Source: an uncultured Trueperaceae bacterium
Lineage (GTDB): Bacteria; Deinococcota; Deinococci; Deinococcales; Trueperaceae
Assembly (NCBI GenBank): GCA_913062675.1
Contig: CAJXWR010000007.1
Coordinates: 1 to 45,640, forward strand
Direction: 5' to 3'
DNA length: 45,640 nucleotides
The translations under genes were made by a program, and so were the position numbers. Every line of letters begins with the position of its first letter. Position 1 is the first letter of the stretch. Under the pieces are notes generated by a model. That model made no database searches. It saw nothing but the letters and a program-made list of their open reading frames with translations, and was not told the origin of the DNA. This document shows, in pieces, positions 1 to 7,883 of this stretch.

Positions 1-734
1 CCTTCCCGCTCGACTTTGCCGTGGTGTTCGCACTCGGAACGCTCCTCATGGGGGGCGCGTACCTCGCCTTCGCCTTCGTCCGTGAACCTGCAGGCCCCGT
101 GGCAATGCGTCAACCGTTGCTCACCATGGTGGGGCGCATCCCCAACATCCTGCGGGTCGACGACAGTTTCCGCCGTTACCTTCGCGTCCGCTTCCTGGCG
201 CGCTTCGCGCTCCTCGCCGAACCGTTCTACGCGGTGCACGCCATCAACGCGCTTGGGGCGAACGTGAGTTGGTTGGGCCTGTTCGTCGTGGTCGCCACCT
301 TCGCTTCGATCACCACGAATTTCGCGCTGCGTGGCCTGGCCAACCGCGCTCAGAACGTGACGGTGCTGCAGATCTCGGGTGTCCTGCTGGTGCTCGCCCC
401 ACTCGCTGCACTCACGATTCCCGACCCGCGGGTGTACGTCCTCGTGTTCGCCCTGTCTGCCGCCGGGGTGAGCGCCATGGAGATCGCTGCATGGAACCTG
501 CTCTACGCCGTTTCGCCCGCAGCGGAACGACCGCTCTACGTGGGCGTGGCGAACAGCGTGCTTGCGCTTCCCAGCCTGGCCCCCGTCGCCTCCGGCGCGC
601 TTTCCGTGTGGACCGGATTCCCACCCTTGTTCGCCCTTGCTGCAATCGTCGCAGCGGGAGCGCTCGCATTCTCGTTTCGTTTCGTTCGCATGCGGGATCT
701 CGATCGCGCAGCATTGGAAGGTGCGCCACGCTAG
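1..734 (+). CDS. MFS transporter, C-terminal part (5' end outside window)
   Basis: The reading frame is open from the first bases of the window, so the true start lies upstream; the GTG at 21 is internal. About 240 residues remain. They are strongly hydrophobic, with roughly six membrane segments, and have a charged inter-domain loop before the second half-bundle (around the stretch DDSFRRYLRVRFLARF). This is the second half of a 12-helix major facilitator permease of the inner membrane. Segment order and the lack of any ATPase or large soluble domain support MFS, but nothing visible identifies the substrate. The gene ends 35 bp before the acyl-CoA dehydrogenase start, which has its own promoter, so the two need not be one operon. 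Confidence 0.75.
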   Translation, partial: FPLDFAVVFALGTLLMGGAYLAFAFVREPAGPVAMRQPLLTMVGRIPNILRVDDSFRRYLRVRFLARFALLAEPFYAVHAINALGANVSWLGLFVVVATFASITTNFALRGLANRAQNVTVLQISGVLLVLAPLAALTIPDPRVYVLVFALSAAGVSAMEIAAWNLLYAVSPAAERPLYVGVANSVLALPSLAPVASGALSVWTGFPPLFALAAIVAAGALAFSFRFVRMRDLDRAALEGAPR

Positions 735-756
735 GCGGAAGGTATGCCTGACACGC

Positions 757-762
757 TAGAAT
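757..762 (+). promoter_or_regulatory. -10 element TAGAAT, leaderless promoter of the acyl-CoA dehydrogenase
   Basis: TAGAAT is followed by 7 nt and then GTG at 770, so transcription would begin at or beside the start codon. No Shine-Dalgarno sequence precedes either GTG 770 or TTG 764. No clear -35 is seen. Confidence 0.6.
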
Positions 763-769
763 CTTGAGC

Positions 770-2314
770 GTGACGACGCCGAGCTTCCCCACGCCCGACG
801 CCGCCCCTCCCATGGCGAGCCCCGAACCCCTCGATGCGTTCCTGAACCGCTACACGGACGCCTTGCGGCGCGTGTTCCGCGATGCGCCCGATAGTGCGCG
901 ACGTTTCCTCACGCGCGGCATTCCCGCGTCCGAAATGCGCGCCGTGTTGGCCACGAACCCACTGTCCGTGTTCATTTCCCAAGAACATGGGGGTCGCGGT
1001 GGCCACGTGCGCGAAGGTCTCGCCATGCTGGAGCGCAGTGCCTACGAATCCCTGGCAGCCTCGCTCACCATGGGGATCAACGGTGCGCTGTTCCTGCAAC
1101 CCGTATCGAAGTACGCGCAACCCTCGGTGCAATCGAGCGTGTTCGCCCGTTTCCTCGAGCACCAGAACATGGGGGGCTTGATGATGACCGAACCCGGGTA
1201 CGGGTCGGACGCCCTGTCGATGGAGACCGCATGGGTGCGGGACGCGGATGCGTACCACATTCGCGGCACGAAGCACTGGGCGGGCCTCACCGGGTTGGCG
1301 AACTACTGGCTCATGACCGCTCGCGAACGCATGGCGGACGGTCGCTTGGGCCGTGACGTGGACTTCTTCGTCGTCGACACGCATGCCGCAGGGCAGACGA
1401 TCACGGTGGAGGAACGATTCGAGAACCTCGGTTTGTACGCCATTCCCTATGGACGCAACGCCGTGGACGTCATGGTTCCCGGTGAGCAACGGTTGGCGCC
1501 CACCTCGACGGGCCTCAAGATGATGCTCGACCTGCTGCATCGCAGCCGTATGCAGTTCCCCGGCATGGCGATTGGGTTCCTGCACCGCCTTGCAGACGAA
1601 GCGCTTCGCCACGTCCGTGAACGCGCCGTGGGAGGCAAGAGCCTTTTGCAGTACGACCAGGTGCAGCGCCGCATCGCGGACCTACAAGCCTCGGTGACGA
1701 TCGCCAACGCGATGTGCCTGCACGCGTCGGAGCATGCCGGTGTAGAGCACGACCTCGCCAAGGAAGGTTTGACGGCGAATGCGGTGAAGACGGTGATCAC
1801 CGACCGCATGCAGGCGGGCGCTCAGTCGGTGCTTCAACTCTTCGGTGGGGCGGGCTACAAGCTCGATCACCTGGCCGGCCGGTCGGTCGTGGACTCCAGG
1901 CCGTTCCAAATTTTCGAGGGCAGCAACGACATCCTCTACGAGCAGATCGGTGCGGGTGTCCTGCAGGGCATGCGGCGCGCGAAGGAAGCGCACCTCGGTA
2001 CGTTCCTCGCTGCGAGCGCATGGGCGCAGCGCGCGGCGGAGCAGGTGCGCGGCATTCTCGACGTGCGCATCGATGGCGCGTTGCCGCAACGCCGTGTGGT
2101 GGATCTCGGTCGCGTGGTGGGGCACGTCATCTCGCTCGAGATGGTGGAGGAGCTTGCCGCCCGGGAGTACCCGAAGGAACGCATCGAGCAGGCGCGTGCG
2201 CAGCTGCGTGCCGACGTGGAGCGTTGGTTCACCTCGTTCCGTGCCGGGCATGCGGCCTCCCCGATCGACGATGCGCTCACGCCGGGCTCCTGGTTGTCGT
2301 TCACGAACGGCTGA
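770..2314 (+). CDS. acyl-CoA dehydrogenase family protein
   Basis: A 514-residue flavoenzyme of the acyl-CoA dehydrogenase family, expected to oxidise an acyl-CoA at the alpha-beta bond using FAD in the cytoplasm. The middle domain carries MTEPGYGSDALSMET, the FAD/substrate-contact segment. It also has the typical IRGTKHWAG beta-domain motif. The C-terminal helical domain contains FGGAGYKLDH and IFEGSNDIL, whose Glu383 aligns with the catalytic base of medium-chain enzymes. An extra C-terminal tail of about 120 residues makes it longer than the usual 380-400. GTG 770 is chosen because it lies 7 nt after TAGAAT; TTG 764 and ATG 812 are alternatives. The substrate is not deducible. It converges on the M20 gene with a 21-bp gap. 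Confidence 0.85.
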   Translation: MTTPSFPTPDAAPPMASPEPLDAFLNRYTDALRRVFRDAPDSARRFLTRGIPASEMRAVLATNPLSVFISQEHGGRGGHVREGLAMLERSAYESLAASLTMGINGALFLQPVSKYAQPSVQSSVFARFLEHQNMGGLMMTEPGYGSDALSMETAWVRDADAYHIRGTKHWAGLTGLANYWLMTARERMADGRLGRDVDFFVVDTHAAGQTITVEERFENLGLYAIPYGRNAVDVMVPGEQRLAPTSTGLKMMLDLLHRSRMQFPGMAIGFLHRLADEALRHVRERAVGGKSLLQYDQVQRRIADLQASVTIANAMCLHASEHAGVEHDLAKEGLTANAVKTVITDRMQAGAQSVLQLFGGAGYKLDHLAGRSVVDSRPFQIFEGSNDILYEQIGAGVLQGMRRAKEAHLGTFLAASAWAQRAAEQVRGILDVRIDGALPQRRVVDLGRVVGHVISLEMVEELAAREYPKERIEQARAQLRADVERWFTSFRAGHAASPIDDALTPGSWLSFTNG

Positions 2315-2335
2315 CGTCGGCGCGTTGCGCGTGCA

Positions 2336-3505
2336 TCACCGCGCGATGCGCGAGGCCACCTCATCCAAAATCGTTTGAAGCGTGTCGATGCTGGCAAGGT
2401 CGACCCACTCACCGGGTTGATGGATTGCGCCTCCCGTGGGTCCGAACAACACGGTGGGAATGCCTGCTTCCGCAACCAGCGCGGCATCGGTCCAGTACGG
2501 CGCGCCCACGCGCGCTGGCGGCTCACCCAGCACCCGCTCGGCAGCTTCGCTCGTCGTGACCACCGCGACGTCCTCCCCCGCACTTTCGAACGCCTCTCGC
2601 GCCACGGTCGTGACCACCTCCGCATGCACGGTCGGATCCTCGGTCCGTAGCGTTTCGAGCCAGTCGCGTACCTCGCGCTCAGCATCGTGCGCTGCCCGCT
2701 CACCCGGCAAGGTGCGGCGTTCGAGACTCACGCTGGCGCGATCCGGGGTGGTGAAGAGTTCACGTCCGCCACCCGCGAGAACGGCTTGCCAACTCCCGTG
2801 ACCAAGGAGGGGGTGCGCCGGGGCGCGCGTGAGCGCCTGGTGGGCGCGTTCGGTGGCGGTGAGGAGGCGCCCGAGGTGCGTGACGGCGTTGACGCCTGCC
2901 TCGGGTTGCGAGGTGTGCGACGCGCGGCCATGCAGGGTGACGTCCACCACGGCGAAGCCGCGATGGGCGACGTGCAGGGTCAGGTCGGTGGGTTCGGTGA
3001 CGATCGCCATCGTAGGGTGGATCGCCTGGTCGGCGAGCCAGGCGAGGGTCTCGCGCGTTCCGATGCTGTCGTGTTCCTCATCCGCGACGGCGGTCACGAT
3101 GACCTCCCCGCGCAGCGACCCCTCGCGCCGCATGGCGGCCGCATGCGCGACGGTGAGGAGGCAGGCGGCGAGACTTGCCTTCATGTCCATCGCGCCCCGC
3201 GCGTACAACCGCCCCGCTTCGACGCGTGGCGTGAAGGGATCGTCCATGCCTGCCACGCCGACCGTATCGAGGTGTGCGTTGAGCAGCAGCGTGCCTGCGT
3301 CCTTCGCGGCGGGTGGTCCGCTTCGGATGATGAGGCTCGGCCGGCCTGCGGTGGCCTCGAGCCAGGTGACGTGGAGCCCCTGCCGCTGCGCCCATTCCTG
3401 CACGAACCGTGCGAGCGGCGCTTCGCCCACGTGCGCCGGGTCCAGTACGGGGTTGACCGAGTCGATGCGGACGAGATCCGCCGTCAGGTCGGTCGCTTGG
3501 CTCAC
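2336..3505 (-). CDS. M20 family metallopeptidase/deacylase (ArgE/DapE/ACY1 type)
   Basis: A 389-residue zinc-dependent amidohydrolase. Metal and catalytic signatures are in order: NAHLD (His78, Asp80), GAMDMK (Asp107), DEEHDSIGT (Glu143 catalytic base, Glu144 ligand), a GRASHTSQPE segment of the dimerisation domain with its conserved His, and a final metal-ligand His in GGAIHQPGEW near the C-terminus. Family members hydrolyse N-acetylornithine, succinyl-diaminopimelate or acylated amino acids and dipeptides; the exact substrate cannot be read here. GTG 3505 overlaps the stop of the upstream doxX-like gene (GTGA), indicating translational coupling. A longer open frame reaching 3613 would overlap doxX and is not favoured. 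Confidence 0.85.
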   Translation of the reverse strand: MSQATDLTADLVRIDSVNPVLDPAHVGEAPLARFVQEWAQRQGLHVTWLEATAGRPSLIIRSGPPAAKDAGTLLLNAHLDTVGVAGMDDPFTPRVEAGRLYARGAMDMKASLAACLLTVAHAAAMRREGSLRGEVIVTAVADEEHDSIGTRETLAWLADQAIHPTMAIVTEPTDLTLHVAHRGFAVVDVTLHGRASHTSQPEAGVNAVTHLGRLLTATERAHQALTRAPAHPLLGHGSWQAVLAGGGRELFTTPDRASVSLERRTLPGERAAHDAEREVRDWLETLRTEDPTVHAEVVTTVAREAFESAGEDVAVVTTSEAAERVLGEPPARVGAPYWTDAALVAEAGIPTVLFGPTGGAIHQPGEWVDLASIDTLQTILDEVASRIAR

Positions 3506-3879
3506 AGCGGACCGACGGGGATGTCCGGTGTGACGGCCAGCGTGGCTGTGAGGGTCAGCATGACGACGGCGATCGCCGCGCCGAGCGAGCGTCGGTGGGT
3601 GACTTGCATCCACGACGCGCCTACCATGAGCAGCGCGAGGCCTGCCGCTGCAAGGCGGGCAAGCGCGTCCGGAAATCCGAGCAGCAGGGGTGCCAGCAGG
3701 CCCAAGGCGCCGAGCAGTTCGAGACTCCCGACGAGGAGGATCGTCGGGCGAGGCAATGCCGCCACGACCGCCATGCCCACACGCGCGAGTCGTGCGGGCG
3801 GAAGAAGGAACTTCACGCCCGCCGCAGCGAGGAAGGCGGCGGCAGTGAGGATTCGGAGGACGTCTTGCAGTTCACTCAT
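3502..3879 (-). CDS. DoxX-like small membrane protein
   Basis: A 125-residue inner-membrane protein with four predicted hydrophobic helices. It has the DoxX-like pattern: a first helix ending in AGVKFLLPP, then a helix with LLVGSLELLGALGLLAP. DoxX-family proteins have poorly defined roles, often linked to redox or sulfur metabolism. The ATG at 3879 sits 6 nt behind a minus-strand TACGCT, giving a leaderless start, which excludes the longer upstream frame. It is the first gene of a two-gene operon with the M20 hydrolase, overlapping it by 4 nt. Confidence 0.75.
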   Translation of the reverse strand: MSELQDVLRILTAAAFLAAAGVKFLLPPARLARVGMAVVAALPRPTILLVGSLELLGALGLLAPLLLGFPDALARLAAAGLALLMVGASWMQVTHRRSLGAAIAVVMLTLTATLAVTPDIPVGPL

Positions 3880-3885
3880 GCGGCT

Positions 3886-3891
3886 AGCGTA
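3886..3891 (-). promoter_or_regulatory. -10 element TACGCT, leaderless promoter of the doxX-like gene
   Basis: Read on the minus strand, TACGCT is followed by AGCCGC and then the ATG at 3879. The 6-nt spacing matches the other leaderless starts in this window. Confidence 0.55.
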
Positions 3892-3942
3892 GCGCAAGAA
3901 GGTGGACGTCCGCCTTGCGCGCATTGCGTCGCGGGCGCTGTG

Positions 3943-4590
3943 TCAGGCGGTCTGCGTCAGCCTTTCGTCGATCAACTCTGCCTGCCTCGCGCCGCGCAAC
4001 GAACTGCCGATCCAAAGGCGTGTTGCCTCACGCACGTCTTCGGGCGTGACGCGTCCCTCACGCGCCCAGCCGGTCTCGAGCCACGTCTGCCGCAGGATGC
4101 CGGGTAGGGCGCCCGCTTCGGTGGGGGGCGTAATGCGCTCCCCGGCACGTTCGACCGCGACGGTACTGATCGCGCCTTCCGCCACCTCCCCCACCTCGTT
4201 CAGGAACAGGAGGTCCGCGAACCCGGCTACCTGGGCAGCGCGCGTGGCCCGATCGTAGGGAGCTCGGTCGCGCGTCTTGTGTCGCCGTGCAGGCTGGGTC
4301 GCGTCGATGCGTTCTGCAGCCCAGGCCACGCGGACCATGACGCCAGGAGGGTCGGGCGTGAAGGGCGTGACGTGGAGTTCGAGCACGCCTTCGGGTGTGA
4401 GTTCCAATCGTCCCCGAAGCGTCCCGGGCGGCAAACCATTCAGCTTGCGTTCCACCTCGCGGCCGTCATACGGCATCCCCAGGGCGCGGGCGGACCGTTC
4501 GAACCGAGCGAGGTGCAAGGCGCCGCGAACGACGTGCCCTTCCTCGATACGGAAGGTCTCGAACAGGTTGAATCGCGCGGCTGAGGTCAC
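3943..4590 (-). CDS. pabC: class IV aminotransferase, probable aminodeoxychorismate lyase
   Basis: A 215-residue PLP enzyme of fold type IV. It begins with NLFETFRIEEG, contains HKTRDRAPYD (the Lys expected to bind PLP, with the Tyr of this subfamily), then LFLNEVGEVAEGAISTV and IGSSLRGARQAEL near the end. These match PabC-type 4-amino-4-deoxychorismate lyases, which release 4-aminobenzoate for folate synthesis. A branched-chain or D-amino-acid aminotransferase is less likely given the short length. GTG 4590 is chosen because it lies 6 nt behind TACCCT; the open frame continues to 4776 but the extra residues are low-complexity and Arg-rich. It is divergent from the gene at 4627. No partner pabA or pabB is in the window. 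Confidence 0.7.
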   Translation of the reverse strand: MTSAARFNLFETFRIEEGHVVRGALHLARFERSARALGMPYDGREVERKLNGLPPGTLRGRLELTPEGVLELHVTPFTPDPPGVMVRVAWAAERIDATQPARRHKTRDRAPYDRATRAAQVAGFADLLFLNEVGEVAEGAISTVAVERAGERITPPTEAGALPGILRQTWLETGWAREGRVTPEDVREATRLWIGSSLRGARQAELIDERLTQTA

Positions 4591-4596
4591 GCGCTT

Positions 4597-4602
4597 AGGG
4601 TA
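4597..4602 (-). promoter_or_regulatory. -10 element TACCCT, leaderless promoter of pabC-like gene
   Basis: Minus-strand TACCCT lies 6 nt before GTG 4590. It overlaps a 19-bp palindrome (4599-4617) that also touches the divergent promoter. Confidence 0.55.
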
Positions 4603-4617
4603 CCGCCGCGCGGTACC
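4599..4617. promoter_or_regulatory. perfect 19-bp palindrome between divergent start sites
   Basis: GGTACCGC-CGC-GCGGTACC. It overlaps the -10 elements of both flanking leaderless genes (4597-4602 minus, 4614-4619 plus). It could be an operator for one dimeric regulator or could result from back-to-back -10 elements; no regulator is identified. Confidence 0.5.
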
Positions 4618-4619
4618 GT
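4614..4619 (+). promoter_or_regulatory. -10 element TACCGT, leaderless promoter of gene 4627
   Basis: TACCGT is followed by 7 nt and ATG 4627. No Shine-Dalgarno sequence is visible. Confidence 0.55.
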
Positions 4620-4626
4620 ACGCCCC

Positions 4627-5022
4627 ATGGCGATCCCCGATCCACGTGTGCAAGCGCGCCTGCGTTCCGCGTTCGGCGCCTTGTACGACACGCTCATCGA
4701 GGAGGCGCCCGAGCGGGCGGCCTGGTCGCACCTTGGCTTGGGTGCCGTCGAGTCGGCCATCGATCGTGCCCGTCAACGCGTGGACGACCCGGGCATTGCG
4801 CTCGGATTCCGCACGCTGTTGAAGCAGGAGCTCGACGCAGCGTGCGACCTGACGCCGGCGATCATGCCGTTCGAGGCGTCGAGCCTTCCGGTCGAGCGAA
4901 GCGTGCTACAACGCGTGTTGCGAGACGATGAACGTACCCGCGAGCGGGAACACGCCCAGGAGCAACGCCGGAAGGACTTGTGGGCACAAGCGCGTTCACT
5001 CATGACGCGCGACTGGGAGTGA
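4627..5022 (+). CDS. hypothetical protein, helical
   Basis: A 131-residue soluble protein that I do not recognise. It is mostly helical by composition, with a strongly charged C-terminal stretch (RDDERTREREHAQEQRRKDL) that could form a coiled coil. It has no signal peptide, no membrane segment and no catalytic motif. The start is supported by TACCGT 7 nt upstream. Its stop overlaps the LysE-type exporter start by one base (TGATG), so the two are probably co-transcribed and translationally coupled. No function can be assigned. Confidence 0.6.
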   Translation: MAIPDPRVQARLRSAFGALYDTLIEEAPERAAWSHLGLGAVESAIDRARQRVDDPGIALGFRTLLKQELDAACDLTPAIMPFEASSLPVERSVLQRVLRDDERTREREHAQEQRRKDLWAQARSLMTRDWE

Positions 5023-5633
5023 TGGACGCCGGAACGGCGCTCACCAGCGCGGTGACCCTCGGCTTCATCGCGGCCTCCCAACCCGGACCGTTCCAGGTGT
5101 TCCTGCTGGCCCGCACGGTTCAGGCCGGGCGCACGCGCACGCTGCCCCTGTCGCTCGTTCCCCTGGCGTCCGACGGCCCAATCGCGCTGATTGCGCTCCT
5201 CGTCCTGGCGCGCGCACCGGAGGGTTGGCTGCGTGCATTGAGCCTCGCGGGCGCCGTCGTCGTCCTCACGCTGGCCGTGGAGGCGTACCGAACGCTCCGG
5301 CGCGAAGGCGCCACGCCCACCCTGGACGCGGCCGTTCCCTCCGGAGTGGGTCGCGCGATCCTGGTGAACGTCACGAACCCTGGACCCTGGACGTTCTGGG
5401 CGCTCATTCTCGGTCCGCTCGTGGTGGACGCTTGGCGGGCGGCGCCTTGGCTGGCGGGTCTGGTGGTGGGAGGCTTCTACGTCACGCTCGTCTCCGGACT
5501 GGTGGCACTCATCCTGCTGTTCTCGCTGGCCGCCCGCCTGGGTGCACGCGTGCGATTCGGCATGCAGGCCGTATCGGTCGTCGCGTTGGTGGGCTTCGGC
5601 GCGTGGCTCGGCGTGCGGGGCGTGCTGGGCTGA
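5022..5633 (+). CDS. LysE/RhtB-type amino acid exporter
   Basis: A 203-residue inner-membrane protein with about six hydrophobic segments. It opens with TLGFIAASQPGPFQVFLLARTVQAG, the N-terminal pattern of the LysE/RhtB translocator family. A second hallmark is NVTNPGPWTFW around residues 110-120, equivalent to the family's NP-x-x motif. Length is typical. These proteins export amino acids or small metabolites by proton-motive force; the substrate is not evident. ATG 5022 is preferred over an upstream in-frame GTG because it overlaps the preceding stop and precedes the conserved N-terminus. Confidence 0.75.
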   Translation: MDAGTALTSAVTLGFIAASQPGPFQVFLLARTVQAGRTRTLPLSLVPLASDGPIALIALLVLARAPEGWLRALSLAGAVVVLTLAVEAYRTLRREGATPTLDAAVPSGVGRAILVNVTNPGPWTFWALILGPLVVDAWRAAPWLAGLVVGGFYVTLVSGLVALILLFSLAARLGARVRFGMQAVSVVALVGFGAWLGVRGVLG

Positions 5634-5670
5634 CCGGACGCGCGAACGGCGTGTCGGCATCATCAACGAG

Positions 5671-5676
5671 TACGCT
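5671..5676 (+). promoter_or_regulatory. -10 element TACGCT, leaderless promoter of polX
   Basis: TACGCT is followed by GGGTGC and ATG 5683. It decides the polX start against longer in-frame alternatives reaching back to 5542. Confidence 0.6.
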
Positions 5677-5682
5677 GGGTGC

Positions 5683-7431
5683 ATGGCCAGCAATGCTCGC
5701 ATCGCCCGCGATCTGCAGTTGATTGGCGACCTGCTCGAACTGCAGGACGCCAACCCGTTCCGCGTTCGTGCCTACCGCAACGCGGCACGCACCGTCGAAG
5801 AGTTGAACCGCCCGCTGAAGGACATGGTGGACGAGGGTGCCGACCTTCGCGAGCTGCCCGGCATTGGGAAGGATCTCGCCGTGCAGCTCGCTGGCGCGGC
5901 GCACGGTGAAGCGCTCGATGCGCTCCGGGAACTCCGCGAGCAGATTCCACCCGGGTTGCTCGACGTGGTGCGCGTGCCGGGCGTGGGCCCCAAGAAGGCG
6001 CGCGCCTTGTGGCAGGAACTCGGCGTGGAGGGGCTCGATGACCTGGAGCGTGAGGCGCGGGCGGGTCACATTGCGGGCTTGAAGGGCTTTGGCGCTAAGA
6101 CCGAGGAGCGCATCGTGCAGGGTGTGGAGCAGGTGCGGCGGTTCGCGGAGCGTCGCCGTCGTGCCGACGTCGAGCAAGCCATCGCGCCGCTGCTCGCATG
6201 GATGCGCGACCTCGACTGCGTCACGACGCTGGACGTGGCCGGGAGTTTCCGTCGCGGCCGAGACACGATCGGGGACGTCGACCTGCTGGTCGTGAGCGAG
6301 GATGCGCCGCGCGTCATGGAGCACCTGCGCAGGTACGACGACGTGGAGCAGGTGATCGGGTCGGGTGACGAGAAGACCAGCGTCTTGCTCGGGGATGGCT
6401 TGCAGGTCGACCTGCGCGTGGTGGAGCAATCGGCGTTCGGCGCCGCCCTGCTGTACTTCACGGGAAGCAAGGACCACAACGTGCAGTTGCGGCGCCGCGC
6501 CATCGAGCGGGACTGGACGCTCAACGAGTACGGCTTGTGGAGCAAGGATGGCGACGAGCGGGTGGCGGGCGCGAGCGAAGCGGAGGTCTACGAGGCGCTC
6601 GGGCTTCGCTGGACTCCGCCTGAGTTGCGGGAGGATCGCGGGGAGGTCGAGGCAGCCGAGACCGGCGCGCTTCCCGTCCTCATCGAGGTGGAGGACGTCG
6701 TCTCGGAGTTGCATGCGCACACCGATTGGAGTGACGGGACGGGTTCGTTGGAGGTGATGACGAGCGCGGCGGCGGAACGTGGGCTCGCCGTGTTCGCCGT
6801 GACGGACCACAGTCCCGCCTTGAAGATGACGGGTGGGCTCGATCGCGAGAAGTTGTTGCGGCAATGGGAGGCCCTCGATGCGCTCGACGTGCCGACCGGC
6901 TTGCGGGTCTTGCGTGGCATGGAGGTCGACATTCTCGAGGATGGTTCGCTCGACATGGATGACGACATGCTGGAACGCATGGACGTGGTCGTGGCGAGCG
7001 TGCACAGTCGCTTCGGCCTGCCGGAGGCGGAGCAGACCGAGCGGATCGTGCGCGCCGTGCAGCACCCGCAGGTGAACGTCCTGGGGCACCCAACGGGAAG
7101 GTTACTTGGGCAGCGGGAAGCGTACGCCGTGGATTTGCATGCGGTGATCGCGGCGGCGGTGGAGCATGACGTGGCGATCGAGATCAACGCTCACCCCGCC
7201 CGCTTGGACGTGAACGATCACTGGGCGCGCGTGGCGGCGCATGCGGGTGCCGTGCTTTCGATCAATACCGACGCGCACGCACCCGAGGAGTTGGGCTTGT
7301 TGCGGCACGGCGTGCTGCAAGCGCGGCGTGCCTGGCTGACCGCGGCGGACGTGATCAACACGTGGCCGTGGCCGCGCTTGCAGGCGTTCCTCGCGAAGGA
7401 GCCGGGCTGGCGCGAATCTTCGGACGATTGA
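5683..7431 (+). CDS. polX: DNA polymerase/3'-5' exonuclease PolX
   Basis: A 582-residue family X DNA polymerase with a C-terminal PHP domain, the usual bacterial PolX architecture, acting in gap-filling and base-excision repair. Residues 1-150 contain helix-hairpin-helix repeats (ELPGIGKDLA, RVPGVGPKKAR). The nucleotidyltransferase core has AGSFRRGRDTIGDVDLLVV from about residue 185, including the metal-binding DxD, with a further Asp in LQVDLRVV. From about residue 342 the PHP phosphoesterase appears: ELHAHTDWSDG, VTDHS, RGMEVDIL, VLGHPTGR, EINAHP and SINTDAH, which carry the expected metal ligands. Length matches B. subtilis and Deinococcus homologues. ATG 5683 follows TACGCT by 6 nt. It is a single-gene unit. 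Confidence 0.95.
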   Translation: MASNARIARDLQLIGDLLELQDANPFRVRAYRNAARTVEELNRPLKDMVDEGADLRELPGIGKDLAVQLAGAAHGEALDALRELREQIPPGLLDVVRVPGVGPKKARALWQELGVEGLDDLEREARAGHIAGLKGFGAKTEERIVQGVEQVRRFAERRRRADVEQAIAPLLAWMRDLDCVTTLDVAGSFRRGRDTIGDVDLLVVSEDAPRVMEHLRRYDDVEQVIGSGDEKTSVLLGDGLQVDLRVVEQSAFGAALLYFTGSKDHNVQLRRRAIERDWTLNEYGLWSKDGDERVAGASEAEVYEALGLRWTPPELREDRGEVEAAETGALPVLIEVEDVVSELHAHTDWSDGTGSLEVMTSAAAERGLAVFAVTDHSPALKMTGGLDREKLLRQWEALDALDVPTGLRVLRGMEVDILEDGSLDMDDDMLERMDVVVASVHSRFGLPEAEQTERIVRAVQHPQVNVLGHPTGRLLGQREAYAVDLHAVIAAAVEHDVAIEINAHPARLDVNDHWARVAAHAGAVLSINTDAHAPEELGLLRHGVLQARRAWLTAADVINTWPWPRLQAFLAKEPGWRESSDD

Positions 7432-7479
7432 CGTTTCCTATTGCCGGCTCGACGACGTGATGGGTCGCGGGGCGCGGGG

Positions 7480-7485
7480 TATGGT
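7480..7485 (+). promoter_or_regulatory. -10 element TATGGT, leaderless promoter of yojF-bshB2
   Basis: TATGGT is followed by 8 nt and GTG 7494, at the long end of the spacing seen in this window. Confidence 0.5.
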
Positions 7486-7493
7486 CGGGATTC

Positions 7494-7883
7494 GTGAAGG
7501 AAACCCGCCTCGCGGGGGAGGTGCTCGTGGAAGCCTTGAACGTGAACCTGGTGCAGCGTGAACTCGACCGGCATGCCGGTCAGGACGTGTACCTGCATTT
7601 GGAGACGACGACGGGAACCTACACGGCGTTGGGTCCCGAGAAGATGCCGCCCTGCATTGCGTTCATTCGCAACGTGGAGGTTCAGTACGCGCGGGGTGTC
7701 GTGCGTGGTGGTGGCCCGTACCGCGTGGGCCTCAAGATGGATCATGGCTGGGTGTATGGCGATGGTTTGACGCACGCCGAGGTGGATGACGAGGGCCGCC
7801 TGTTGATGGCAGGGTACGACGATCAGGGACGCTTGCGGATTGCCATGCAGCTTGGCGTGGTGCCGTTCCGGGAGGGCGCATGA
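7494..7883 (+). CDS. yojF: YojF family protein (DUF1806)
   Basis: A 129-residue soluble protein resembling Bacillus YojF: a predicted small beta-rich fold with QRELDRHAGQDVYLHLETTTG, then ALGPEKMPPCIAFIRN and an AYARG-like core. The molecular role is not established, but in Bacillus it is encoded directly before the bacillithiol deacetylase homologue YojG (BshB2). The same arrangement holds here: GTG 7494 starts the pair, and the stop overlaps bshB2 by 4 nt (ATGA). Inference: YojF works with, or supports, the deacetylase. Confidence 0.75.
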   Translation: MKETRLAGEVLVEALNVNLVQRELDRHAGQDVYLHLETTTGTYTALGPEKMPPCIAFIRNVEVQYARGVVRGGGPYRVGLKMDHGWVYGDGLTHAEVDDEGRLLMAGYDDQGRLRIAMQLGVVPFREGA

